Assembly (NCBI GenBank): GCA_013041765.1
Contig: JABDRL010000099.1
Location: 1 to 41,779, forward strand
Length of the DNA: 41,779 nt
Origin: Dactylosporangium sp.
GTDB lineage: Bacteria; Actinomycetota; Actinomycetes; Mycobacteriales; Micromonosporaceae
Direction of reading: 5' to 3'
This document shows, one piece after another, positions 18,056 to 25,283 of this stretch. The notes below the pieces were generated by a model. The model did not search any database and was not told the origin of the DNA. It was given only the letters and a program-made list of their open reading frames with translations. Made by a program: the position numbers and the translations under genes. Position 1 is the first letter of the stretch. Each line of letters begins with the position of its first letter.

Positions 18056-18988
18056 TCAGCCGGCGGCCAGATCGGTGAAAAGCGGCGTGCTGAGGTATCG
18101 CTCGCCGGTATCCGGCAGGATGACAACGACCAATGCATTGCGGTGTTCCGGCCGGCCGGCGACCGAGACCGCCGCCGCGAGGGCCGCGCCGCTGGAGACG
18201 CCGGCCAGCAGGCCCTCCGACCGGGCAAGGCGCCCAGCCGTCGCCCGGGCGGCGGTGACGTCCACCTGGAACACCTCGTCGTACACGCCGGTGTCCAGCA
18301 CGTCCGGCACGAAGCCCGCACCGATGCCCTGGATCCCGTGCGGCCCCTTGACCCCGCCCGACAGCACGGGCGACTCCGCCGGTTCCACCGCGACCACGTG
18401 AACGGAGGGTTTCCTCTCCTTGAGCGCCTGCCCGACGCCGGTGATCGTGCCCCCGGTACCCACGCCGGCGACCAGAACATCGACCTGACCGGCGGTGTCG
18501 GCCCAGATCTCCTCGGCCGTCGTGCGGCGGTGGATCTCGGGATTGGCCGGGTTCTCGAACTGCCGGGCCAGCATCCAGCCCTTGGTCTTGGCCAGTTCCT
18601 CGGCCTTGGCGACGGCCCCGGCCATGCCTTCGGCGGCCGGGGTGAGCACGAGGTGCGCCCCGTAGGCCGCCAGCAGCGCCCGACGCTCGGTACTCATGCT
18701 CTCCGGCATGGTCAGCGTGAGTTCGTAGCCCTTGACCGCCGCGACGAGCGCCAGGCCGATGCCGGTGTTGCCGCTCGTCGCCTCGACGATGTGGTTGCCG
18801 GGCCGCAGCTCACCGCGCTCTTCCGCGGTTTCCAGGATGGCCAGCGCGATGCGGTCCTTGATGCTCCCGCCGGGGTTGGTGGCCTCGGTCTTGGCAACGA
18901 GGCGGACCGGAAGGTCCGCCCCGAACCGGGACAGCTCGACCATGGGGGTCCGGCCGATGAGGGCAAGCGCATGCGGATAGATGGTCAT
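18056..18988 (-). CDS. cysK: Cysteine synthase A (O-acetylserine sulfhydrylase)
   Basis: A 310-residue PLP-dependent beta-replacement enzyme making cysteine from O-acetylserine and sulfide. It has IGRTPMVEL at the N-terminus, the PLP-lysine motif [10 protein letters not shown] near residue 45, the substrate loop [10 protein letters not shown] near 70, the PLP phosphate loop [10 protein letters not shown] near 176 and GVSSGAAL near 265. The ATG at 18986-18988 has GGAG 9 bases upstream. No cysE serine acetyltransferase is adjacent. Length and motifs fit CysK rather than cystathionine beta-synthase, which is longer. Confidence 0.95.
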   Translation of the reverse strand: MTIYPHALALIGRTPMVELSRFGADLPVRLVAKTEATNPGGSIKDRIALAILETAEERGELRPGNHIVEATSGNTGIGLALVAAVKGYELTLTMPESMSTERRALLAAYGAHLVLTPAAEGMAGAVAKAEELAKTKGWMLARQFENPANPEIHRRTTAEEIWADTAGQVDVLVAGVGTGGTITGVGQALKERKPSVHVVAVEPAESPVLSGGVKGPHGIQGIGAGFVPDVLDTGVYDEVFQVDVTAARATAGRLARSEGLLAGVSSGAALAAAVSVAGRPEHRNALVVVILPDTGERYLSTPLFTDLAAG

Positions 18989-19154
18989 GATTTCACTCCA
19001 GTCAGGGTCATCGGGACGAGGGGCACGGATGTCAGATTCCGCGACACCACTCGTCGAAAACCCGCCGGACGTGCAGGCCGGTCATGGGAACGGCGCAGAG
19101 GACCCCGGCGATGGGAGTCAACACGCATACACCGGTCATGCGGCCATACTACGA

Positions 19155-19203
19155 CCTGCGGGGCCTGGAGCCGACCGGTGCCGGTCGACCCAGACCCCGC
19201 AGG
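19155..19203 (-). terminator. Candidate terminator stem after the GH6 cellulase
   Basis: CCTGCGGGG at 19155-19163 pairs with CCCCGCAGG at 19195-19203. Inside lies a second palindrome, CGACCGG-TG-CCGGTCG, so a branched or cruciform structure is possible. It is located 48 bases beyond the GH6 stop, as expected for a terminator. Confidence 0.55.
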
Positions 19204-19250
19204 GCGGTCTTCGCGTGTCAGAGCCTTACCTCAAGGTGATGGACCGATCC

Positions 19251-20996
19251 CTACAGCGCCGGGTAGGCGTTGGCCATGAGCTCCTGGAACTGCGCGGAGA
19301 ACCAGGCGCCGGAGATCGGGGCGTTCGGCAGCGCGCCACTCAGGTTGTCCTGGTTGCGGGGGTTGCCCTCGTAGGCCGGGTCGCACATTTCGTCGAAGCC
19401 CTTGCCCTCGTCGTTGGGGATGAGCTCGCTGGAGCCGTCGGACTCGCCCGGAGGCTTGACCCAGACGTAGGCGTCGATGCCACTGGCCGGGCTGGCCGTG
19501 GGCCGCTCGCCCAGACCCGCACCGGACTGGTTGCACCAGTTGCCCTTGTGGATCCGGCGGTCGATCCGCGACTCGTTGACCATGGTGTCCACATCGCTGG
19601 CCGAGCTGGCCCCGGTCGGCCGGTCAGAGCCGCCCCAACCGTTGCGGGAGGTGTCGATCAGCATGCCCAGGCCGGAGTCGAATCCGAGCGAGACCAGCTC
19701 CGAGCGGAACGCCGTGGCGAACGTCGACTCGTCGTTGTACAGGTTCCAGTCGATCCAGCTGCTGAGCTTGGTTTCGGCGTTGACCGTGATGTACGGCTCG
19801 CTCAGCGCCGAGTAGTTGGCGGTGTTGGTGATGAAGCCGTCGACGCTGGCGAAGCCGGCCGTGGTGCCCTGCACCGTGGAGGCGAACAGCTCTGCCGCGG
19901 CGCTGAAGTTGTCTTCCCAGCCGATCCAGCCGTGGTGGGCGGCATCGACGTAGTTGTAGACGTTGCCGATCGCGTGCAGCTTGTTCAGCGCGTACTGCAC
20001 ACCCGCGACGTAGTTGCCGTTGGCCAGCATGACGTCGCACGCGTCGGTCGCGGTCTCGCGGTCACCGGTGTTGGTGATCAGGTTGGGCAGCGAGTCGATC
20101 TCGATGATGTTGATGATCTGCAGGTCGGCGTATGCCGAGTCGGCCATGATGGCGGCGATCGGGTCGATGTACTCGGTCTGGTAGCGACCGATTTCCTCGG
20201 GTCCGAGTTCACCGTTGGAGGCCAGGGCCGCGCAGTCCCGACCGGGCAGGTCGTAGATCACGAACTGGATGTAGGCGGCGCCCTGCGACACGGCCTCGTC
20301 CAGGTGGTCCCGAACGCCCATCGAACCGTTCGAGCTGCTGTCGTCGGTGCCCTCGATGGCGGCGATCCGGTCGATCCAGACGGCGGTCGGGTTGTCGGAG
20401 ACCCGGCTACCGCCGGACTCGGCCTCGGCCTTGGCCTTCCACTCCGGGTTGATGTAGCCCTGGCCCGAGGCATACGGGTTGTCGACGTGGTCGACGTTCG
20501 GGTCGCCGGTCGGATCCGTGGTCGGGTCCGTGGTCGGGTCACTGGTCGGGTCGGTCGTCGATCCGGTGCAGGCCACGCCGTTGAGCGTGAAGCTGGTCGG
20601 CGCCGGGTTGCTGCCCGACCACGAGCCGTTGAAGCCCGGGGTGGTGGTGGCGTTGGTGCCGAGGCTGCCGTTCCACGCGGTGTTGGACAGCGTGACGTGC
20701 TGGCCGGACTGCGTATACGTGCTGTTCCAGGCCTGCGTGATCTGCTGGCTGGAGTTCGGGAAGTCGAACTCCAGGCTCCAGCTGCTCAACGAGTCGCCCA
20801 GGTTGGTAATCGCGACGTTGGCCGTGAAGCCACCGGGCCAGTCGTTCGTCGTGTACGTGACCTGACAGCCACTGGCGGCCATGGCCTGGTTGGCCACGGC
20901 GACGACGGTCCCAGAGGTGAGCGCGAGCGCCGCGCCGACAACCAGGCCGCGACGTAGTCGGGTGCTCTTGGCCCCAGGGAGAAGGTTGAATCTCAT
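19251..20996 (-). CDS. Secreted GH6 cellulase (cellobiohydrolase type) with N-terminal CBM2
   Basis: A 581-residue secreted enzyme. A basic signal peptide ends near ANQAMAA (residue 41). A family 2 carbohydrate-binding module follows at about 43-143 (GCQVTYTTNDWPGGFTANV, WNSTYTQSGQ, NGVAC), then a Thr/Pro/Asp linker made of TTDPT-like repeats, then the GH6 domain from about 170. GH6 features are FVIYDLPGRDCAALASNG, IEIDSLPNLITN containing the probable general acid Asp, HGWIGWEDN, MLIDTSRNGWG, and NWCNQSGAGLGERP followed by VWVKPPGESDG. The last motif and the long loops resemble exo-acting Cel6B-type cellobiohydrolases acting from the non-reducing end. The start ATG has GAGGAG about 9 bases upstream. 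It pairs functionally with the GH48 gene upstream. Confidence 0.94.
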   Translation of the reverse strand: MRFNLLPGAKSTRLRRGLVVGAALALTSGTVVAVANQAMAASGCQVTYTTNDWPGGFTANVAITNLGDSLSSWSLEFDFPNSSQQITQAWNSTYTQSGQHVTLSNTAWNGSLGTNATTTPGFNGSWSGSNPAPTSFTLNGVACTGSTTDPTSDPTTDPTTDPTGDPNVDHVDNPYASGQGYINPEWKAKAEAESGGSRVSDNPTAVWIDRIAAIEGTDDSSSNGSMGVRDHLDEAVSQGAAYIQFVIYDLPGRDCAALASNGELGPEEIGRYQTEYIDPIAAIMADSAYADLQIINIIEIDSLPNLITNTGDRETATDACDVMLANGNYVAGVQYALNKLHAIGNVYNYVDAAHHGWIGWEDNFSAAAELFASTVQGTTAGFASVDGFITNTANYSALSEPYITVNAETKLSSWIDWNLYNDESTFATAFRSELVSLGFDSGLGMLIDTSRNGWGGSDRPTGASSASDVDTMVNESRIDRRIHKGNWCNQSGAGLGERPTASPASGIDAYVWVKPPGESDGSSELIPNDEGKGFDEMCDPAYEGNPRNQDNLSGALPNAPISGAWFSAQFQELMANAYPAL

Positions 20997-21004
20997 GAGG
21001 GATA

Positions 21005-21010
21005 CTCCTC
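21005..21010 (-). promoter_or_regulatory. Ribosome binding site of the GH6 gene
   Basis: GAGGAG on the minus strand, about 8-9 bases before the ATG at 20996. It fixes the start well inside a longer open frame that extends to 21194. Confidence 0.7.
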
Positions 21011-21023
21011 GCGACGTGTAACT

Positions 21024-21050
21024 GTCGGAAGCAGAAGCTCTGTTTCCGAC
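21024..21050 (-). promoter_or_regulatory. Leader hairpin just upstream of the GH6 ribosome binding site
   Basis: GTCGGAAGCAGA and TCTGTTTCCGAC form a 12-bp stem with one mismatch and an AGC loop, ending 14 bases before the GAGGAG element. The position inside the presumed 5' untranslated region suggests mRNA stabilisation or translational control (inference). Confidence 0.5.
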
Positions 21051-21164
21051 GTATCGGGTCGAGCTGCCACCAATGGCGGTAGGCGGCAATGCCACCGATC
21101 CAACGAAGCCGGTTTCGGTGACAGGGGTGATATTGCCTTGCTCTGTTACGCGAAATTGAGCGTC

Positions 21165-21194
21165 ATCATGACACCGATGGACGGCCGTAAACAA
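21165..21194 (-). promoter_or_regulatory. Candidate promoter of the GH6 gene
   Basis: On the minus strand TTGTTT (21189-21194) is followed after 18 bases by CATGAT (21165-21170). The same -10-like hexamer CATGAT appears in the candidate GH48 promoter. The predicted leader would be about 160 bases. The boxes are only partial consensus matches. Confidence 0.35.
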
Positions 21195-21322
21195 GAAGTG
21201 ACGAAAGTTTCACGCCAGCGTCACGGAGCGTCCCCGCCCTCGCGCCCCAGCTTGTGACCTGGGCAAGAAGGTGGACGCAGGGTGGTGATCCGCCTGGAAC
21301 TTTCACCATCTCGTACCGCCCC

Positions 21323-21352
21323 TTGACAGCGGAAGAACGCTCCCCCAATAAC
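21323..21352 (+). promoter_or_regulatory. Promoter-like sequence on the plus strand
   Basis: A perfect TTGACA at 21323-21328 is followed by an 18-base spacer and AATAAC at 21347-21352. The spacer contains GAAGAACGCTCCCC, which matches the cellulose-repressor consensus TGGGAGCGCTCCCA only in its right half. No protein gene follows on this strand before the hairpin at 21489. Confidence 0.35.
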
Positions 21353-21488
21353 GTGTGCGTTCCCCCTTGTGAGACTCAGAGTTACCGGCTTTCAGAAATC
21401 CCTCCAGAAGCGAAACCGATCGACGGATGCCCACATCGCGGCGAGTATTTCAGGCCGCTATTGGTCATCCGCCGACCGGCGGATTGGT

Positions 21489-21528
21489 GGTCTGCGGTAG
21501 GACCGCCGGAGCGGTCCTACCGCAGACC
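21489..21528. terminator. Strong hairpin terminator downstream of GH48
   Basis: A perfect 18-bp stem, GGTCTGCGGTAGGACCGC with its complement, closes a CGGA tetraloop. It lies about 40 bases past the GH48 stop. Being symmetric it could also end a transcript coming from the plus strand. Confidence 0.85.
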
Positions 21529-21566
21529 GTCATTCGCGAGGATCAGACCTCACGGACGGGGTGTCA

Positions 21567-24521
21567 TCAGGAGCCCACCAGCATGCCGTAGTCGGCCAGC
21601 GCGACCGCCACGTCCGTCTGTGCCCAGAACCGGTGGTAGTTGAAGGTCGGCGCCGCTCCGCCGTCCAGGTACGCCTGGACCTTGGACCAGTCCGGGTCGT
21701 CCTGGTAGAAGGAACGGATGTCCAGGAAGGACTTGCCGGCGGCGATCTCGTCACCGTTCGGCATCGTGCCGCTGAAGCCCGACGGGATGTAGAGGCCCTG
21801 CTCGTCACCGCTGGACCAGATGTCGTCGAACCGGTCGTAGTCTTCCCGGGTCTCCTCGACGGAGACACCCTGGGTGTCCTTGTGCGCCAGGATGCCGTCG
21901 AGCAGGCCCTTGGCCGCCGTCAGGGCCTCGGTGTTGTTGGCCTTGACGCCGTAGTAGGTCAGCAGGTGGGCATAGGAACCGGCAACGCCGATGTCGGTGG
22001 TGTGGTCCACCACGCTGACGTGCAGCCCGGAGTTGTCCACCGAGGTGGTGCCGTCGGCCCAGTCGCCGCCGGGCTGGCCGGTCCAGCTCAGCGTCGACGG
22101 GATCTGGAAGTCGCCGCCGCTGCCGACCGTGGTGTTCTCCAGTGCCCAGGACACCCACTTGTCGAGGATGGCCTCGGCCCGGGCGTCACCGGTGGCGTAG
22201 TAGTACTCCGCCAGCCGCTCGACGCCCCATGCCTGGAAGCCGAACCACTGGTTGGACGGCGGGTCGTGGTACACGGGCTTCTCGTCGTAGGCCATGCCGT
22301 AGAAGGTCGGCGTGCCAGCTGGTGGGGCGCCGTAGGCGCCTTCCCAGCTGTTGGTCGCGCCACCGGCGATGGCCCCCTCCGACGACTGCAACCAGGTCAT
22401 GAAATCGACCTGGCGGTCGAGGCTGGTCGCCCAGTCGGCCTGCGCCGTCGGCGACTGCGGGGTCAGCTCGCTGACGGTGGACAGGGCCCAGGCCGCGAAC
22501 GGGTTCTGGTATCCACCGTGGTTGTGGCTGGAGCCGATCCGCCAGCTCCAGGATCCGTCGAGCGCGCCGCCCCAGGCGTAGTACCAGGACAGCAGGTAGG
22601 CCGAGGCGTCCTTGCCGGTGCCGGCCGCGCAGTCCGGTGAGGTGCATCCCGGCTGCTTGAAGTACTTGTCGTACATCGCGTAGCGCAGGTAGTCACCCAT
22701 CTTGGCGGCCTTGTCGATGGTTGCCGCCACCTCGCTCGCCTTGCCCTGCTCCGTGGCCCAGGTCAGGGCCCAGTAGGCGACCTGGACGGCGCGGGCGTCG
22801 GCGTCGGGAGCGTTGGTGAACCGCCACTGCTGGGCGTACTGCTCGTCCTGGATAAAGATCGGCAGGTACCCGTTCTCGCTGCCGTAGTCGAACGTCTCGC
22901 ACGACGGGTGCGCGACGGTCTCCCAGACCGACTCCTGCGGGCCCCGCTGATAGGTGTTGATGTAGGCGGGCGTGGTGGTGCCGTCGCCGCACTTGCCGTA
23001 ACCGTAGACGTTGTCGACGTCCAGCAGCCAGTGCATGCCGTAGATGTCGTTGGTGCCGTAGGTGGAGCTGAGTTCGTTGTACAGCGGGTCGGAGCCCGGC
23101 GTGACGGACGAGTCCATCGGCGTCGGGTAGCTGGACGGCTGGTCGAATTCAGGGGCGTAGGTGGCCGGCGAGCTCGGGTCGTAGCCGCTGTTCTGCGGGT
23201 AGTCCGTGCCATTGGGGATGACGTATGTCTCCATGACGTCCCAGGCGGCGTTGAACGGCGCCCAGTCCTCAGTGATCCGGCCGTGGTTGGCCTCCAGCCA
23301 CAGGTAGTAGCTGAACGCCTCGGACGTGGTCTCGTGACCATGGTCCGGGGCCTCGACCATCAGCGTCTCGATCGAGTGATACGGGACGCCCTCCGGGCTG
23401 AAGTACCCGTTCGCCGGGTCATGGATCTTGTTGTACAGCTCGGTGAACTCCTGGACGTAGGTGCCTCCGGCGGCATCGTTGTCACTTTCGATCGCATTGA
23501 TCGTCGCCAGCTCGTAGCCGGCGGTGGTCGCGGTGATCGTGGCGGAGTCGCTGGTGGTGTCCTCGTCCTCGGCCGCGGCCAGGGTCACCGTCTGCGCGGT
23601 GCTCCAGTTGCTGGTGGTGAAGGTCCGCGAGGAACCAGCGGAGACGGTGATGTCCGAGTCGCCCGCGGTCCGGGCGACCGTGACGGTCGTGGACGCGGTC
23701 GGCGCGCTGGACAGGGCGATGGCGAACGTCGCCGTCCCGCCCTCGGGAACCGTGACACTGGCCGCCGAGGTGACCACGTGCGGGTCGGTGGTGACCAGTA
23801 CCGACACCGGCACCGCCGCGGACGTGCCGACGGCACCCGCGGAGTCGTACGCCTTGGCGACGAGGCTGTAGTCGCCGACGGGAACGGCGGTCAGCGTGTA
23901 GCTGTACGGGGCGGTGGTGGAGGTGCCCGCCAGGATCCCGTCCCGGTAGAACTCGACCTTGGTGATCGAGTCCCCGGCATCCGGGTCACTGGCCGACGCC
24001 ATGATGGGAATCGTCGCGGGGGCGGTGAAGGTGGCGTTGGCCGCCGGGCTGGTGATGCTGACGGTCGGGGCGGTGTTGTCGCCGGTCGTCTGGCCCGTGC
24101 AGGCCACGCCGTTGAGCGTGAAGCTGGTCGGCGCCGGGTTGCTGCTCGACCACGAGCCGTTGAAGCCCGGATTGACCGAGGCGTTCGTGCCGAGACTGCC
24201 GTTCCACGCCATGTTGGACAGCGTGACGTGCTGGCCGGACTGCGTATACGTGCTGCTCCAGGCCTGCGTGATCTGCTGGCTGGAGTCCGGGAAGTCGAAC
24301 TCCAGGTCCCAGCTGCTCAACGGGTCGCCCAGGTTGGTAATCGCGACGTTGGCCGTAAAGCCACCGGGCCAGTCGTTCGTCGTGTACGCGACCTGACAGC
24401 CTGCTGCCGCCGACGCGGGGCTCGCGGCCACGGCCACGAGGCTGGCGGCGACCACAGCCGTTGCCCCGAGCCCGGCCACGACGCGGCGTCTGCGACCGCG
24501 GATGGCTCTGGTGATATTCAC
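21567..24521 (-). CDS. Secreted GH48 reducing-end cellobiohydrolase with CBM2, Ig-like and Calx-beta-like modules
   Basis: A 984-residue secreted cellulase. A signal peptide with an RRRR motif ends near SPASAAA (residue 39). CBM2 spans about 40-142. A bacterial Ig-like domain lies at about 150-240 (VSITSPAANATFTAPATI, VEFYRDGILAG, DYSLVAKAYDSAG). A Calx-beta-like beta-sandwich lies at about 245-345 (VTVPEGGTATFAIALSSAP, ATITATTAGYE). The GH48 catalytic domain fills about 350-984: FTELYNKIHDPANGYFS, HGHETTSEAFSYYLWLEANH with the probable catalytic Glu, and a C-terminal WAQTDVAVALADYGMLV. GH48 enzymes release cellobiose from reducing ends and are key markers of true cellulose degraders. The GTG start has AGGAG 8 bases upstream. 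Its CBM2 is nearly identical in DNA to that of the GH6 gene. Confidence 0.95.
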   Translation of the reverse strand: MNITRAIRGRRRRVVAGLGATAVVAASLVAVAASPASAAAGCQVAYTTNDWPGGFTANVAITNLGDPLSSWDLEFDFPDSSQQITQAWSSTYTQSGQHVTLSNMAWNGSLGTNASVNPGFNGSWSSSNPAPTSFTLNGVACTGQTTGDNTAPTVSITSPAANATFTAPATIPIMASASDPDAGDSITKVEFYRDGILAGTSTTAPYSYTLTAVPVGDYSLVAKAYDSAGAVGTSAAVPVSVLVTTDPHVVTSAASVTVPEGGTATFAIALSSAPTASTTVTVARTAGDSDITVSAGSSRTFTTSNWSTAQTVTLAAAEDEDTTSDSATITATTAGYELATINAIESDNDAAGGTYVQEFTELYNKIHDPANGYFSPEGVPYHSIETLMVEAPDHGHETTSEAFSYYLWLEANHGRITEDWAPFNAAWDVMETYVIPNGTDYPQNSGYDPSSPATYAPEFDQPSSYPTPMDSSVTPGSDPLYNELSSTYGTNDIYGMHWLLDVDNVYGYGKCGDGTTTPAYINTYQRGPQESVWETVAHPSCETFDYGSENGYLPIFIQDEQYAQQWRFTNAPDADARAVQVAYWALTWATEQGKASEVAATIDKAAKMGDYLRYAMYDKYFKQPGCTSPDCAAGTGKDASAYLLSWYYAWGGALDGSWSWRIGSSHNHGGYQNPFAAWALSTVSELTPQSPTAQADWATSLDRQVDFMTWLQSSEGAIAGGATNSWEGAYGAPPAGTPTFYGMAYDEKPVYHDPPSNQWFGFQAWGVERLAEYYYATGDARAEAILDKWVSWALENTTVGSGGDFQIPSTLSWTGQPGGDWADGTTSVDNSGLHVSVVDHTTDIGVAGSYAHLLTYYGVKANNTEALTAAKGLLDGILAHKDTQGVSVEETREDYDRFDDIWSSGDEQGLYIPSGFSGTMPNGDEIAAGKSFLDIRSFYQDDPDWSKVQAYLDGGAAPTFNYHRFWAQTDVAVALADYGMLVGS

Positions 24522-24529
24522 TGATGGAT

Positions 24530-24565
24530 CTCCTAGCGGGATCCGCCCGAGGTCCGGCTCGGGCG
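24530..24565 (-). promoter_or_regulatory. GH48 ribosome binding site and leader hairpin
   Basis: AGGAG (24530-24534, minus strand) precedes the GTG start by 8 bases. Ten bases further upstream CGCCCGAG and CTCGGGCG form an 8-bp stem with a 6-base loop (24544-24565). The arrangement mirrors the GH6 leader. Confidence 0.5.
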
Positions 24566-24683
24566 CTGAACAAGGACGAAACTTTCAGTTCTTCCATTGC
24601 CGCCCGGAGAAAGAGCGACAAGGGAGAAACCCTGTCCTGGCACCGCGTTTGCTGGTTTGGCTCCCGTATACGAGGTGGCGAGC

Positions 24684-24712
24684 ATCATGGCATGGGAACG
24701 CTCCCACAACAA
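24684..24712 (-). promoter_or_regulatory. Candidate GH48 promoter enclosing a CebR/CelR-type operator
   Basis: On the minus strand TTGTTG (24707-24712) and CATGAT (24684-24689) are separated by exactly 17 bases. That spacer contains the 14-bp near-palindrome TGGGAACGCTCCCA (24693-24706), one base different from the CebR/CelR consensus TGGGAGCGCTCCCA known from Streptomyces and Thermobifida. A repressor bound here would block RNA polymerase until cellobiose or cellodextrins release it. The operator match is directly visible; the promoter boxes are partial matches. Confidence 0.65.
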
Positions 24713-24881
24713 GCCCTTGCGCCGTAGAGACACATCGATTCATTCTGCTATCGCTTTTCGAGTTACGCGGTCTCTTGGTAGCACCTGCCACGCCGGCGCC
24801 CGGCTGTCGACGATCAGGTACTACCAGCCGCCGCCGACCCCGAAAGGAGGTGAGCGGTCAGGACGCGGTACCCGATGCTGA
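24687..24881 (+). CDS. Possible small ORF (64 aa) ending in an SD-encoding PKGGE motif
   Basis: ATG 24687 follows GAGGTGG by 8 bases. The frame runs to TGA 24879-24881 and encodes a basic peptide whose end contains RYYQPPPTPKGGE. The codons for KGGE spell AAAGGAGGTGAG, a complete complement of the 16S rRNA 3' end, as if the peptide's end served as the ribosome site for a following gene. The start overlaps the GH48 promoter/operator on the other strand. Codon use is mixed. I do not recognise the protein; translation is unproven. Confidence 0.25.
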   Translation: MAWERSHNKPLRRRDTSIHSAIAFRVTRSLGSTCHAGARLSTIRYYQPPPTPKGGERSGRGTRC

Positions 24882-24905
24882 GGCTCCCGCGCGAGAGCGC
24901 GAAGT

Positions 24906-24935
24906 AGAGTGGAGGGCGGAGACGCCCTCCACTCT
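24906..24935 (+). terminator. GNRA-loop hairpin terminator
   Basis: A perfect 13-bp stem AGAGTGGAGGGCG / CGCCCTCCACTCT with a GAGA tetraloop. It begins at the stop of a 10-codon frame (MLRLPRESAK, 24875-24907) and ends the plus-strand segment that carries the AAAGGAGGTGA element, implying a short plus-strand transcript. Confidence 0.75.
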
Positions 24936-25014
24936 GCACGCCTTGTCGATGGCAATTCGCCACGACCGGACGCCACCGTGGAATACGGACATAAATAGTG
25001 GGGAGGGTAGTTTC

Positions 25015-25107
25015 ATGAATCCATTTCATTCAATAAACATCGCTGAAACATTCGTTCGCTCAATCGCCACACACCCCAGACAAGGCAGCCAGCGACATAC
25101 CGTCTAA
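25015..25107 (+). CDS. Possible small ORF of 30 aa with a strong ribosome site
   Basis: ATG 25015 follows GGGGAGGG with 7-base spacing. The 30-residue product starts MNPFHSINIAETFVRS and ends GSQRHTV; no membrane segment or cysteine is present. Its first half uses AT-rich codons unlike the neighbours. It sits between the terminator at 24935 and the L,D-transpeptidase. Function unknown; a leader peptide or a chance frame are both possible. Confidence 0.3.
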   Translation: MNPFHSINIAETFVRSIATHPRQGSQRHTV

Positions 25108-25283
25108 TCCGCACTCCAAACGCCACGCTGAGCAGCCAGCACCGCCCCGGCGACCCGCCGAGCGCGCCGGTCGATGTTCCCCGGCGGGCCTCGCGGGAAC
25201 CACGGCTACGGCGAGTAGCGGTGCCGGTGCCGGAACCGCCCGGAAGTTGGGCGGAGAGCGCGGGGAGGGTTACCGTACTTGCG

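Larger units (their letters stand above)
20997..21566. other. Intergenic region between GH6 and GH48 genes
   Basis: About 570 bases with no convincing protein gene. It holds the GH6 leader hairpin and candidate promoter, a plus-strand promoter-like sequence at 21323-21352 with a CebR-like half operator in its spacer (GAAGAACGCTCCCC at 21332-21345), and the strong hairpin at 21489-21528. Confidence 0.5.
24522..25283. other. Long region between GH48 and L,D-transpeptidase genes
   Basis: About 760 bases. It contains the GH48 leader and operator (24530-24712), a possible 64-codon ORF (24687-24881), a full anti-SD match AAAGGAGGTGA (24843-24853), a terminator (24906-24935), a possible 30-codon ORF (25015-25107) and a GC-rich stretch leading to the transpeptidase start. 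Around 24990-25070 the base composition is clearly AT-richer than elsewhere. Confidence 0.5.

Noticed and set aside
20500-20560. Tandem repeat resembling a CRISPR or VNTR
   Set aside because: It is the in-frame Thr/Asp/Pro linker repeat of the GH6 protein, without spacers.
20479-20865. Plus-strand frame with regular repeats opposite the CBM2 linker
   Set aside because: It reflects the TTDPT-coding repeats of the GH6 linker on the other strand, and the same kind of frame appears opposite the GH48 CBM2.
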